NCBI RefSeq assembly: GCF_003667525.1
Contig: NZ_RCUW01000013.1
Coordinates: 7,850-71,849, forward strand
Reading direction: 5' to 3'
Length of the DNA: 64,000 nucleotides
Source of the DNA: Mycetocola_B reblochoni
Lineage (GTDB): Bacteria > Actinomycetota > Actinomycetes > Actinomycetales > Microbacteriaceae
In this document: positions 1 through 10,143 of the stretch, piece after piece
Layout of the letters: the number at the start of each line of letters is the position of its first letter
Position numbering within the stretch: position 1 is the first letter of the stretch
Position numbers and translations under genes: made by a program
The notes under the pieces: generated by a model
Told to the model about the DNA's origin: nothing
The model's input: the letters and a program-made list of their open reading frames with translations, nothing else
Databases searched by the model: none

Positions 1-1
1 G

Positions 2-154
2 TTCCCCGGCGAGACGCTGACGGCGATCATCCACCCGGACAACGTCGCATCGCGTCGGGTCGCGGAGAAGCTTGGGATGATACACATCGCCGACGACCAC
101 GCGCATCCGTGGATCACGCGCACCGTGATGGGGCTGGTCCTGCCCTCCCGGTGA
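2..154 (+). CDS. GNAT-family N-acetyltransferase, C-terminal fragment (gene cut by window edge)
   Basis: Only the last 50 codons are visible, reading in frame from the window edge to a TGA. The residues ETLTAIIHPDN followed by ASRRVAEKLGM match the closing part of RimJ/RimL-type GNAT acetyltransferases. There, Asn-x-x-Ser-x-x-x-(A/V)-E-K-x-G precedes the last strands and binds acetyl-CoA. The acceptor substrate cannot be inferred from this piece. The next gene is convergent, with about 120 bp between the two stops. Confidence 0.7.
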   Translation, partial: FPGETLTAIIHPDNVASRRVAEKLGMIHIADDHAHPWITRTVMGLVLPSR

Positions 155-277
155 GACCGAGCCCCCGACTGGCCCGTGCATTCGGCGCGGGGCGATTCAT
201 TCATCCTCCCGTCCGTCCGACCGCCCTCGCGCCCAGAGGAGCCGGCGCCCGGCGTGCCGTGCCGGCGGCCGCGTGGC

Positions 278-990
278 TCAGGGCTGACAGACGCCGACGG
301 CGGTCGCCACGGCGAGGGGGATGTCGTACGGCGCCCCACCCGCCACCTCAACCGCCGCGAGGGCGGGGTCCGCGACGGGGAGGGCGACCACGCGGCGGAC
401 ACCGAGGAGACCGGTTGCGTCGCTGCGCCACACCACCTCGACGCGCGTGCCCCGCACGAGACCCCGGTCGTGCAGGTAGGGCAGCAGCTCCGGCTGCCGG
501 TCGCTGACCCTGTCCACGACGCCGCTCTCGCCGACACCGAGGATGCTGAGACGCCGCGGGCGGGGGGCCTCCACGCGCCCGGAGCTGTCGGGGATGGGGT
601 CGCCGTGGGGGTCCCTGTCCGGCTGGCCGAGGACATCCATCATGCGCTCGAGGACGGCCTCGGACACCGCATGCTCGAGGGCGTCGGCCTCCTGGTGAAC
701 TTCGTGCCACCCGAGGCCGAGCGCGTCGACGAGGTAGGCCTCGAGGATACGGTGCCGCCGGACGACCTGCACGGCGATGCGGCGGCCGGCGTCGGTCAGC
801 GTCACTGAGCCGTACGGGGCGTAGTCGATGTGGCCGTCGCGGGCGAGCTTCTTCAGCGTCGCGCTGACGGTCGATGGGGTGACGCCGACGGAGGAGGCGA
901 GACCGGCGGTCGTGGTCGTGTCGCCCCATTCCTCGTTCTTCCAGATGCGGGCGAGATAGTCCTCGACGACCCGGCTGGCGCGCAGTGAGC

Positions 991-994
<4 letters not shown>
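278..994 (-). CDS. mntR: DtxR-family metal-dependent regulator, MntR type
   Basis: This 238-residue protein has the full DtxR layout: winged helix-turn-helix (about 1-75), metal-binding dimerisation domain (about 76-145) and a C-terminal SH3/FeoA-like domain (about 155-235). Asp12 in VEDYLARIW aligns with the manganese ligand D8 of Bacillus MntR, where iron-type DtxR has Met10. Asp104, Glu107 and His108 in EADALEHAVSE align with DtxR Cys102, Glu105 and His106; an acidic residue instead of Cys is the manganese-type pattern. The ATG overlaps the exchanger stop by four bases (ATGA), so the genes are translationally coupled. It probably senses Mn2+ and regulates manganese homeostasis. The alignment was done by eye. 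Confidence 0.85.
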
Positions 995-2457
<1,463 letters not shown>

Positions 2458-2478
2458 GATGATCCTTCCGTCGTGCGC

Positions 2479-2498
2479 GGCCGGAGGGGACTCCGGCC
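2479..2498 (-). promoter_or_regulatory. Hairpin between riboswitch aptamer and exchanger start
   Basis: On the minus strand an 8-bp perfect stem (GGCCGGAG/CTCCGGCC) with a TCCC loop ends about 20 bases before the ATG. It lies directly downstream of the manganese aptamer and is the obvious candidate for the expression platform. No U-tract follows, so translational or Rho-dependent control is more likely than intrinsic termination. Confidence 0.55.
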
Positions 2499-2504
2499 AC
2501 GCCG

Positions 2505-2645
2505 CATGGCCGAAGGTCTCGTTCGCCCCGGCGAGCGGGGTGGCGCGCCGGGCGATCTCCGTGATCAGCCAGTGTGTCGACGCCGCCGCTGTGCCGGGTG
2601 ACCGGCGGAGGAACTACTCCCCTTCGCCGACAACGCTGACAGCAG
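2505..2645 (-). ncRNA. yybP-ykoY manganese riboswitch
   Basis: On the minus strand the leader holds CGAAGG followed by GGAGTAG (CTACTCCCC on the plus strand at 2614-2622), and about 100 bases later GAGACC followed by CTTCGGCC (GGTCTC at 2515-2520). The CGAAGG/CCTTCG arms pair to form P1. The invariant GGGGAGUAG and (A/G)AGACCUU boxes flank variable stems, as in the Bacillus yybP element. The class senses Mn2+ and usually turns on exporters such as MntP or CaCA exchangers, which fits the gene that follows. Outer boundaries are approximate. Confidence 0.85.
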
Positions 2646-2675
2646 GGGTGCGGGTGTGTCGACGGACACGGGGAT

Positions 2676-2691
2676 GTGTGACTCGTCACAC
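2676..2691. promoter_or_regulatory. Palindrome GTGTGAC-TC-GTCACAC, candidate operator
   Basis: A perfect 7-bp inverted repeat with a 2-bp centre lies about 30 bp upstream of the riboswitch, where the exchanger promoter should be, and about 230 bp from xylB. It may be the operator of the MntR-type regulator encoded in the same transcript. It resembles a CRP/GlxR half-site pair (TGTGA...TCACA), but the centre has four bases instead of six. Confidence 0.45.
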
Positions 2692-2922
2692 TGTCGGACG
2701 GGTGTCCGGTCGAACGGTGCCGCCAGGGCTCGGTAGGAGCAGATCGTCGAAGCCCGAGCGCCCACTCCCATCGAGCACCTGCTCGGCGCCCGCGGCTGAG
2801 CGCGTCGAGGGGCGCCCCCTCGGCCCGACTCGGGCAGACTGGGAGGGTCGGCGTCGACACGCCCGGCCCTCCCACCGTCCACGGTCACGACCCGGGGCCA
2901 CCCCCGGCACACAGGAGAACTC

Positions 2923-4320
2923 ATGCTCGTCGCCGGAATCGACTCGTCCACCCAGAGCTGCAAGGTCGTCGTGCGCGACGCCGCGACCGGACGCCTGCTC
3001 AGGGAGGGGCGCGCGCCCCATCCGGACGGCACCGAGGTCGACCCCGCCCGCTGGTGGGACGCCCTGCAGCACGCCGTCCGTGCCGCGGGGGGTCTCGACG
3101 ACGTCGCCGCGGTGTCGGTCGCCGCGCAGCAGCACGGCATGGTCGTGCTGGACGAGGGAGGCCGGGTGATCAGGGACGCGCTGCTCTGGAACGACACCAG
3201 GAGCGCCGACGCCGCGAGGGACCTGGTGAGGGAGTTCGGCGCGGAGGTGCTCGCCGAGCGGACCGGGCTCGTGCCGGTCGCATCGTTCACGATCACGAAG
3301 CTGCGCTGGCTGCGCGACGCGGAGCCGGACAACGCGGCGCGGGTCGCCGCCGTCGCGCTGCCGCACGACTGGCTGAGCTGGCGGCTCAGGGGGTACGGCC
3401 CCGAGGGGGAGTCCGCCCGTGGCCCCGTGCTGGAGGAGCTCACCACCGACCGATCGGACGCCTCGGGCACGGGCTACTGGTCCCCGCGCACCGGGCGGTA
3501 CGACCACGAGCTGCTTATCGCCGCGCTCGGCCACGACGCGGTCCTGCCCACCGTGCTCGGCCCGGACGAGACGGCGGGGAGGACGCCGTCAGGGGCTCGC
3601 GTCGGCGCGGGCGCGGGCGACAACGCCGGAGCCGCGCTCGGACTCGACGCCGACACCGGCGACGTGGTCGTCTCGATCGGGACCTCGGGGACGGTGTTCT
3701 CCGTCGCCGACGCCCCCGTCATCGACCCGAGCGGCATCGCTGCGGGCCTCGCCGACGCGGCGGGAGGGTTCCTGCCGCTCTCCGCGACACTCAACGCCGC
3801 CCGCGTGCTCGATCAGACAGCGCTCGTGCTCGGCGTCGACGTCGCCGACCTCGGCGATCTCGCGCTCGAGGCGGAGCCGGGCGCCAGCGGGCTGGTGCTG
3901 CAGCCGTACTTCGACGGCGAGCGCACGCCGAACCTGCCGGAGGCGACGGCCACCCTCTTCGGCATGACGCGCGCCTCCTTCACCCGCCCCGGGCTGGCAC
4001 GGGCCGCGATCGAGGGCATGCTCTGCGGTCTCGCGGACGCGCTCGACGCGCACAGGGCGCTCGGGGTCGACGCGCGGCGGCTCCTGCTGATCGGTGGTGC
4101 GGCACTCAATCCCGCCGTGCGGGAGATCGCCTCCCGCGTGTTCGACATCCCTGTCGTCGTCCCCGCTCCGGGGGAGTACGTCGCCGACGGCGCGGCGCGG
4201 CAGGCGGCCTGGGCGTTGACCGGCTCGCGTCCGGGGTGGCCGATCGACACGGTCGCCACCATCGAGCCGAGGCCGTTCCCGGTGATCAGGGAGCAGTACG
4301 CCGCCAGGGCGCCGAGCTGA
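2923..4320 (+). CDS. xylB: Xylulokinase
   Basis: This 465-residue FGGY-family kinase phosphorylates D-xylulose to xylulose 5-phosphate with ATP, feeding the pentose phosphate pathway. Visible motifs are the phosphate-1 loop GIDSSTQSCK (6-15), the substrate-contact WNDTR and the GAGAGDNAGAALGL segment. Asp233 falls at the same number as the catalytic base of E. coli XylB. A C-terminal GGAALNP adenosine-binding loop is present. AGGAG lies 6 bases before the ATG. No xylose isomerase or xylose transporter is adjacent, so the substrate must be supplied by genes elsewhere. A second FGGY kinase occurs at 60768. Confidence 0.92.
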   Translation: MLVAGIDSSTQSCKVVVRDAATGRLLREGRAPHPDGTEVDPARWWDALQHAVRAAGGLDDVAAVSVAAQQHGMVVLDEGGRVIRDALLWNDTRSADAARDLVREFGAEVLAERTGLVPVASFTITKLRWLRDAEPDNAARVAAVALPHDWLSWRLRGYGPEGESARGPVLEELTTDRSDASGTGYWSPRTGRYDHELLIAALGHDAVLPTVLGPDETAGRTPSGARVGAGAGDNAGAALGLDADTGDVVVSIGTSGTVFSVADAPVIDPSGIAAGLADAAGGFLPLSATLNAARVLDQTALVLGVDVADLGDLALEAEPGASGLVLQPYFDGERTPNLPEATATLFGMTRASFTRPGLARAAIEGMLCGLADALDAHRALGVDARRLLLIGGAALNPAVREIASRVFDIPVVVPAPGEYVADGAARQAAWALTGSRPGWPIDTVATIEPRPFPVIREQYAARAPS

Positions 4321-4384
4321 GCACCGGATCGGGCACTCTTCCTCATAAACCGCACGTCGGTCCCGCGGTCGGAGGCGCGCACGC

Positions 4385-4401
4385 CGTAACCTCGCGTTAC
4401 G
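4385..4401. promoter_or_regulatory. Inverted repeat CGTAAC-CTCGC-GTTACG upstream of the asparagine permease
   Basis: Six-base arms around five bases, about 70 bp before the permease start, in the intergenic region after xylB. The GTAAC half-site recalls actinobacterial nitrogen-regulator boxes, but the spacing does not fit GlnR well. It could be an operator for the permease. A run of nine C residues (4411-4419) lies between it and the gene. Confidence 0.35.
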
Positions 4402-4469
4402 CCGCCTGAACCCCCCCCCGTGCGGTGCGACCGTCCGTCCTCGTGTCGGACCGACCGCGAAGGAGGCCC

Positions 4470-6068
4470 GTGAGCGGACCAGAGCAGACCCCCGGAACAC
4501 CTGCCACGCGGGCCGCCCGCGACGGCGGCGCGTCGGCGACGGACGGAGACGAGCAGGCGTCCGCCGTGGACGGGGCGCTCGACACGGCAGCCGCGGTCGA
4601 GGACGCCGGCTACCGCAAGGCGCTCGGCCCCCGCCAGATCCAGATGATCGCCATCGGCGGCGCGATCGGCACCGGGCTGTTCATGGGAGCGGGCGGACGG
4701 CTCGCCAGCGCGGGCCCGAGCCTGATCATCCTCTACGCCGTCTGCGGGCTATTCGCGTTCTTCATCCTCAGGGCGCTCGGGGAGCTCGTGCTGCACCGGC
4801 CCTCGTCCGGGTCCTTCGTCTCCTACGCGCGTGAGTTCTACGGCGAGAAGATGGCGTTCGTCTCCGGCTGGCTGTACTTCGGCAACTGGGCGATGATCGC
4901 CATCGTCGACGTCACCGCCGCCGCGCTGTACGTCCGGTTCTGGGCCCCCGCCATCCCCTGGCTGAACGGTGTGCCGCAGTGGTGCATCGCGCTCGCCGCG
5001 CTCGTCGTCGTCCTCGTGTTCAACCTCGTCTCCGTCAAGCTGTTCGGCGAGCTGGAGTTCTGGTTCGCGGCGATCAAGGTCGGGGCGCTGCTGGCGTTCC
5101 TCGTCGTCGGGGTGTCGTTCCTCATCGCCGTCGGCCGCACGGACGTCGGCGACACCGGGATCCACCTCATCGCCGAGAACGGCGGCATGGCCCCGCTGGG
5201 TGCCCTGCCGATCGTGGTCGCCTTCACCGGCGTGGTCTTCGCCTACACCGGCATCGAGCTCGTCGGCACCGCGGCGGGCGAGACGAAGGACCCCAGGCGG
5301 CAGATCCCGCGCGCCATCAACACCGTGTTCCTGCGCATCGTGCTGTTCTACGTCGGCTCGGTGGTGCTGCTGTGTCTGCTGCTGCCGTACTGGGCCTACC
5401 GTGGTGACGAGTCGCCGTTCGTCACCTTCTTCACCCACATCGGCATCGAGGGGGCCGACGCGGTGTCCAGCTCGGTGATGAACCTCGTCGTGCTCACCGC
5501 CGCTCTGTCGAGCCTCAACGCGGGCCTGTACTCGACCGGACGCATCCTCCGCTCCATGGCCCTCAGCGGTGCCGCGCCGACGTTCACCGCCCGGCTCAAC
5601 CGCAACGGGGTCCCTGCGGGCGGCATCGTCCTCACGGCCGTCGTCGCGCTCGGCGGTGTCGCCATCAACGCGCTCTGGCCGTCCGACGCGTTCAACATCG
5701 TGCTGGAGCTGTCCGCGATCGGCATCATCGGTGCGTGGGGCACGATCATCCTCTGCCAGATGAAGCTGCAGCGCTGGGCGGCGGCCGGGCGGCTGCAGCG
5801 CCCGGCCTTCCGGCTGTGGGGTGCTCCGGTCACCTCGTGGCTGACGCTCGGGTTCCTCGTGAGCGTGCTCGTCTCGATGGCCTTCTCCGACACGGGGCGC
5901 TGGATCCTCGCCTCCCTCCTCGTGATCGTTCCGCTCCTCGTCGGCGGGTGGTTCGGCTGCCGCCGGAGGATCCACGCGATCGCTGCCGCGCGGGACGGCC
6001 ACACCGGAGCGGTGCCCGTTGTCGCCGAGCGCCCCGGCTGGGCAAGCGAGCGCGGGCGCCCGGAGTAG
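4470..6068 (+). CDS. ansP: L-asparagine permease (APC/AAT family)
   Basis: This 532-residue protein has 12 predicted membrane segments and the amino-acid-transporter signature IAIGGAIGTGLFMGAGGRL at its first helix. LGELVLHRPSSGSFVSYARE and GTAAGETKDP follow. The YRKALGPRQIQMIAIGG start and the HRPSSGSF loop are characteristic of AnsP, which takes up asparagine with protons. The GTG at 4470 is chosen because AGGAGG lies directly before it; a GTG at 4425 in the same frame has no ribosome-binding site. The N-terminal 45 residues are polar and low-complexity. It converges on alanine dehydrogenase with only 12 bp between stops. Confidence 0.85.
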   Translation: MSGPEQTPGTPATRAARDGGASATDGDEQASAVDGALDTAAAVEDAGYRKALGPRQIQMIAIGGAIGTGLFMGAGGRLASAGPSLIILYAVCGLFAFFILRALGELVLHRPSSGSFVSYAREFYGEKMAFVSGWLYFGNWAMIAIVDVTAAALYVRFWAPAIPWLNGVPQWCIALAALVVVLVFNLVSVKLFGELEFWFAAIKVGALLAFLVVGVSFLIAVGRTDVGDTGIHLIAENGGMAPLGALPIVVAFTGVVFAYTGIELVGTAAGETKDPRRQIPRAINTVFLRIVLFYVGSVVLLCLLLPYWAYRGDESPFVTFFTHIGIEGADAVSSSVMNLVVLTAALSSLNAGLYSTGRILRSMALSGAAPTFTARLNRNGVPAGGIVLTAVVALGGVAINALWPSDAFNIVLELSAIGIIGAWGTIILCQMKLQRWAAAGRLQRPAFRLWGAPVTSWLTLGFLVSVLVSMAFSDTGRWILASLLVIVPLLVGGWFGCRRRIHAIAAARDGHTGAVPVVAERPGWASERGRPE

Positions 6069-6080
6069 CGGCGCCGGGGG

Positions 6081-7205
6081 TCAGTCCGTCCGCGACAGCA
6101 CATCCGCCAGACGGAGCGGTTCCTCCCCGAGGGCCCCGGCGGCCGCCGGGTCGACGAGCCGCCCGTCGTGGACGGCGATGCCCTGGGCCAGGCCGCCGTC
6201 GCGCGCGGCCGCTCCGCGCCAGCCGTGGTCGGCGATGCTCAGCAGCGGCGGAAGCGTCGCGTCGCTCAGCGCCTGTGTGGCCGTCACCGGCACCGCCCCT
6301 GGCATGTTGCTCACGCAGGAGAACACGACGCCGTGGCGCAGGTAACTGGGGTCGTCGTGCGTGGTCGGCCGTGACCCCTCGACGCAGCCCCCCTGGTCGA
6401 CGGCGATGTCGACGACGACCGCTCCGGGGCGCATGGAGGCGACCATCGCGTCGGTGACGAGCTTCGGGGCCCGTGCACCGGGGATCAGCGCTGAGCCGAT
6501 CAGCAGGTCCGCCCGCCGGACCTGCTCCGCGATCGCACGGCTCGAGGACGCACGCGTCGCGACACGTCCGTCGAATCGGGCGGCCAGCTGCCTCAGCCGG
6601 GCGAGGTCCCTGTCCACCACCGTGACGGAGGCGCCGAGCCCGAGCGCCCCGGCGGCGGCCTGCTCCCCGGCGATCCCCCCGCCGATGACGACGACCTCCG
6701 CCGCGGCCGTGCCCGCGACCCCGCCCATGAGCACCCCGCGACCGCCGGACGGCGACAGCAGTAGCGAGGCTCCGGTGATCGTGGCCAGCCGGCCGGCCAC
6801 CGCGCTCATCGGTGCGAGCAAAGGCAGCGAGCCGTCCCCGCCCCTGACCGTCTCGTAGGCGATCGCAGTCGTGCCGCTGCGCTGCAGTGCGGCTGCGAGC
6901 TCCGGCTCCGCCGCGAGGTGCAGGTACGCGAACAGGACCAGCCCCGGCCTGAGCCGGCGGTACTCGGCCGGCTGGGGCTCCTTCACTTTGACGACGACGT
7001 CCGCTTCGGCCCAGAGCCGGTCCACATCGCTGAGGATCTGCGCGCCCGCGGAACGGTAGTCGTCGTCGCCGAATCCGGCGGCGTCGCCCGCTCCGCTCTG
7101 CACGACGACGTGGTGGCCCCGCGTGACGAGCTCCTGCGCTCCGGCAGGTGTGACCCCCACGCGCCCCTCGTTGTTCTTCAGTTCCGTCGGGATGGCGACG
7201 ATCAT
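6081..7205 (-). CDS. ald: Alanine dehydrogenase
   Basis: This 374-residue enzyme has the family's usual length of about 371. It catalyses NAD-dependent interconversion of L-alanine with pyruvate and ammonia. The N-terminus MIVAIPTELKNNEGRVGVTP is typical, and VKVKEPQPAE contains the substrate-binding Lys. FAYLHLAAEP holds the catalytic His. A Rossmann segment (VIGGGIAGEQAAAGALGLGA) and the MPGAVPVTATQAL motif follow. The ATG at 7205 is preceded by AGGAGG, whereas an upstream ATG at 7241 has no such site. Two Ald-specific spots (NNEGRVG, VDIAVDQGG) argue against saccharopine or transhydrogenase relatives. Confidence 0.93.
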   Translation of the reverse strand: MIVAIPTELKNNEGRVGVTPAGAQELVTRGHHVVVQSGAGDAAGFGDDDYRSAGAQILSDVDRLWAEADVVVKVKEPQPAEYRRLRPGLVLFAYLHLAAEPELAAALQRSGTTAIAYETVRGGDGSLPLLAPMSAVAGRLATITGASLLLSPSGGRGVLMGGVAGTAAAEVVVIGGGIAGEQAAAGALGLGASVTVVDRDLARLRQLAARFDGRVATRASSSRAIAEQVRRADLLIGSALIPGARAPKLVTDAMVASMRPGAVVVDIAVDQGGCVEGSRPTTHDDPSYLRHGVVFSCVSNMPGAVPVTATQALSDATLPPLLSIADHGWRGAAARDGGLAQGIAVHDGRLVDPAAAGALGEEPLRLADVLSRTD

Positions 7206-7346
7206 GGCGACCTCCTGGGTACGGGAGGGCGCGACGGGCACCGTCGTGTGGCGCCGCGCTGCGCCTCTCGGATGATGGCACCATCCTCGCAGGAGCGGTC
7301 CGCCCGCGCACCCCGTCGGGCGCGGGTGGGGACGGCGTGCGGAAAC

Positions 7347-7383
7347 GGCTCCGCCCGGGGGAGTGCGTCCCCCGGGCGGAGCC
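7347..7383 (-). terminator. Strong hairpin terminator after the S8 protease gene
   Basis: A perfect 16-bp stem (GGCTCCGCCCGGGGGA and its complement) with a GTGCG loop lies about 30 bp past the protease stop and 140 bp before ald. There is no clear T-tract, as is common in this GC-rich genome. Confidence 0.75.
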
Positions 7384-7414
7384 GGTCATGCAGAGGAGGC
7401 ATGGCCTCCGGGGA

Positions 7415-9853
7415 TCAGCCGTCCCGTCGCAGCGAGCGCGACCGGAGGGCACCGGCCAGGCCTGCCGCGAGCAGCAGCGCCGCCAGCACCGCGGCGGTCA
7501 GCGGCTCGGCGCCGGTCGTCGCGAGCGATCCGGATGCGGACGAGCCCTCGCCGCTGCCGGAGCCGGCGGACGACCCCGCGCCGGCGGGGGCCGGGGAGGC
7601 CGTGCCGTCGGCGGAGCCGGAGCCGCTCGCGTCACCGGAGCCGTCGGTCGAGCCGTCGTCCCCATCGGCGTCGGAACCGCCCTCGCTCGGCGGAGTGGTG
7701 GGCTCGACCTCCGCGACCGCGACCGTGAAGGCGATCGGCTCGCTCGTCGCCGAGAGGGTGCCGTCCGCCAGCCGCTGCGAGACGGTCAGGGTGTAGTCCC
7801 CGTCCGGAGCGGACACCTCCGCGCTGAACGAGCCGTCCTCGGCGTCCGCCTGCACGACGACGGTGGCCTCGCCCGTCTCGGGGTCGACCTCGACGGGGTC
7901 GGCCTGCTCGCCCGCCGCCACGGCGGTCGACTGCAGCCCCGACCTCGCCCCGGACTCCTGACCGGAGGGCACGCCGTTGATCACGACGGTCACCTCCGCA
8001 CCGGGCTCGGCCGTTCCCGTGACGGTGACCGTGCCGTCGTCGAGCGTCTGCCCGTCGGTCGGCGCGGTGACGGTCGGCGCGGCGAGGGCGGCGGTCACGG
8101 TGATCGTCACCGTTGCGCTGCGCCCCGCGCCGTCCGTGACGGTGAGCGTCGCACTCCCCGTCGCCGTCGTCAGGGGCAGCACACCGGACAGGCTCACCGA
8201 GCCGGACGAGTCCGTCCGGCCGGTCGCAAGGACGGTGCCCTCCGCGTCGGTCAGCGTGGTGTCGCTGTCGGCGGTGAGGTTCGCCGCGAGCACGGTGAAC
8301 GGTGAGCCCGCGGCGACGTTCTCCCGGTCGGCCGCGGCGGTCGGCTCGGCGACGACGCCCTCGGTGACGGCGGCGAACGCGTTCACCAGGCCCGCGCCGT
8401 AGAAGGGCGAGCCGTCCTCATCGGCGCAGGCGGCACCCGCATCCGCCGGGCAGGCGAGCGGCGTGGCCTGCTCCGCGAGGTACTGGCGCAGCGCCTCCGG
8501 GCCGGCGTCGGGGTGAACCGATTTCAACAGCGCCGCGACGCCGGCCACGTGGGGCGACGCCATGGACGTTCCGCTCTTCAGGCCGTAGCCGCCGCCGACG
8601 ACGGTGCTGAGGATGCGCGAGCCGGGGGCGGCGATGTCGATGACGCCCTCACCGTAATTGGAGAACGACGAGCGGCTGATGACGCCCTCGGCGTTCTGCG
8701 CCACCGACGCGACCGTCACGACGCCGTCCAGCTCGGTCGGGATGTCGTAGCACCCCTCGCTCACCGGGCGATCCGTGATGAACTCGTCCTCGGGCACGTC
8801 GTTCGGGCTGGTGCTGTCCGTGGTCTTGTTGGCCAGGTCGTAGTTGGAGTTGCCGGCGGCGGCGACGTTGAGCACGCCCTCGCCCTCCGAGTACGCGACC
8901 GCACGACGGACGGCCTCGAAGCCGGCCGCCTGGGTGTCGTCGGTCTGGCACCAGAACTCCCACGGGTCGACGTAGTAGCTGTTGTTGGTGACGTCGAAGC
9001 CGTGCTCCGCCGCCCACATGAAGCCGCAGACCGCGTACTCGGGGTAGATGTAGCCGTCGTCGTTCACGACCTTGACGGAGGCGAGCGTCGTGTCGGGGGC
9101 GACCCCGACGATGCCCTCACCGTTCTGCGCGGCGGCGATCGTGCCGGCGACGTGCGTCCCGTGGTCGCTCGCCGTGGGGATCCAGCTCGCGCGCTCGGTG
9201 TTGACGACGCCGTTGACGGCACAGCCGGCGGAGAGCGCCGGGTCCACCTGGGTGGCGAGGTCGGGGTGCGTGTCCTCGATGCCGGAGTCGAGAACGCCGA
9301 CGACGACGTCCCTGCTGCCTGTGCTGACCTCGTGCGCGGCGAGCGCGCCGATCGAGGTCATGTCCCACTGCGCCGTCTCGCCGGGGTCGGCTGCCAGTGC
9401 GGTCTCGCTTCCCGGCTGCCCGATCGCGGCCAGCCCTCCGGCGACGACCTCGGCGTCGTTGACCGGCACCGACCGCGTCGGACCGGCGGACTCGACCGCG
9501 TCGGCCGCCCTGATCGTCGCGAGGAAGTCCCCGCTCGCCGACTGCGCCACCGTCACACCGATGGCCGGGTGCGCGGTGAGCACCACGCCGCCCGCGGCCG
9601 CGACCGCCTCGGCGACCAGGCCGGTGGCCGCCTCGCCGGGTGCGCCGAGGACGACGTAGTTGTACGCGCCCTCGGCGTCGGCGACGGCCAGCTCGGACGC
9701 GGTCGCCGCGGCCGGCGTCGTCGTGCCGGCTGTGGTCGTCGTGCCGCCCGCGGTCGGAGTCGCCGCCAGTGCCGTCTGCGGCGCGAACGCCAGTGCACCG
9801 ACCACGAGTCCGCCGAGGCACACGCCCCACGCCCGTTCGTTTAATCGCTTCAT
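7415..9853 (-). CDS. Secreted subtilisin-like serine protease (S8) with Ig-like domain and LAxTG-type sorting tail
   Basis: The 812-residue precursor has a signal peptide, a pro-region, an S8 catalytic domain (about 165-470), a Big-type Ig-like repeat (PTVTAPTDGQTLDDGTVTV) and an Asp/Gly/Ser-rich stalk. The triad is visible: Asp189 in LDSGIED, His234 in DHGTHVAGT and Ser430 in SGTSMASPH. The tail is LATTGAE, a hydrophobic helix and the basic end RSRSLRRDG, fitting cell-wall attachment by a class E sortase (LAxTG). No sortase lies in the window. The start MKRLNERAWG (9853) is chosen over an in-frame ATG at 9871; both precede the same signal peptide. A strong terminator follows. Confidence 0.9.
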   Translation of the reverse strand: MKRLNERAWGVCLGGLVVGALAFAPQTALAATPTAGGTTTTAGTTTPAAATASELAVADAEGAYNYVVLGAPGEAATGLVAEAVAAAGGVVLTAHPAIGVTVAQSASGDFLATIRAADAVESAGPTRSVPVNDAEVVAGGLAAIGQPGSETALAADPGETAQWDMTSIGALAAHEVSTGSRDVVVGVLDSGIEDTHPDLATQVDPALSAGCAVNGVVNTERASWIPTASDHGTHVAGTIAAAQNGEGIVGVAPDTTLASVKVVNDDGYIYPEYAVCGFMWAAEHGFDVTNNSYYVDPWEFWCQTDDTQAAGFEAVRRAVAYSEGEGVLNVAAAGNSNYDLANKTTDSTSPNDVPEDEFITDRPVSEGCYDIPTELDGVVTVASVAQNAEGVISRSSFSNYGEGVIDIAAPGSRILSTVVGGGYGLKSGTSMASPHVAGVAALLKSVHPDAGPEALRQYLAEQATPLACPADAGAACADEDGSPFYGAGLVNAFAAVTEGVVAEPTAAADRENVAAGSPFTVLAANLTADSDTTLTDAEGTVLATGRTDSSGSVSLSGVLPLTTATGSATLTVTDGAGRSATVTITVTAALAAPTVTAPTDGQTLDDGTVTVTGTAEPGAEVTVVINGVPSGQESGARSGLQSTAVAAGEQADPVEVDPETGEATVVVQADAEDGSFSAEVSAPDGDYTLTVSQRLADGTLSATSEPIAFTVAVAEVEPTTPPSEGGSDADGDDGSTDGSGDASGSGSADGTASPAPAGAGSSAGSGSGEGSSASGSLATTGAEPLTAAVLAALLLAAGLAGALRSRSLRRDG

Positions 9854-10143
9854 TGCGGAGCCCACTCTCATTCTCTCAATTGTCGAAACATCTCGAAGCC
9901 TATGAGGTTGGTGTTGCGTTCATGTGAATTGTTTCGGGGCACGCAAGTCCCCGCTCGGGGGTGATATAACGCGCGCGCATGACCTGTTCGGGGGTGCCGG
10001 GGGGCGGGTGCAGGGCACGGGTGGCGCCGCCGAGTGCGCACGGCTGCTCGGGCGCTCAGTCGTCGGGCCGCACGGTTTCGCGGCCACTCGCTCCTCGGTC
10101 CCTCGGCCGCCTCCTCCTCGGGCTGCTCGGCCCCTCCGGCCGC

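Noticed and set aside
2676..2691. CRP/GlxR binding site
   Set aside because: The half-sites TGTGA and TCACA are separated by four bases instead of the required six, so it is kept only as a generic palindrome.
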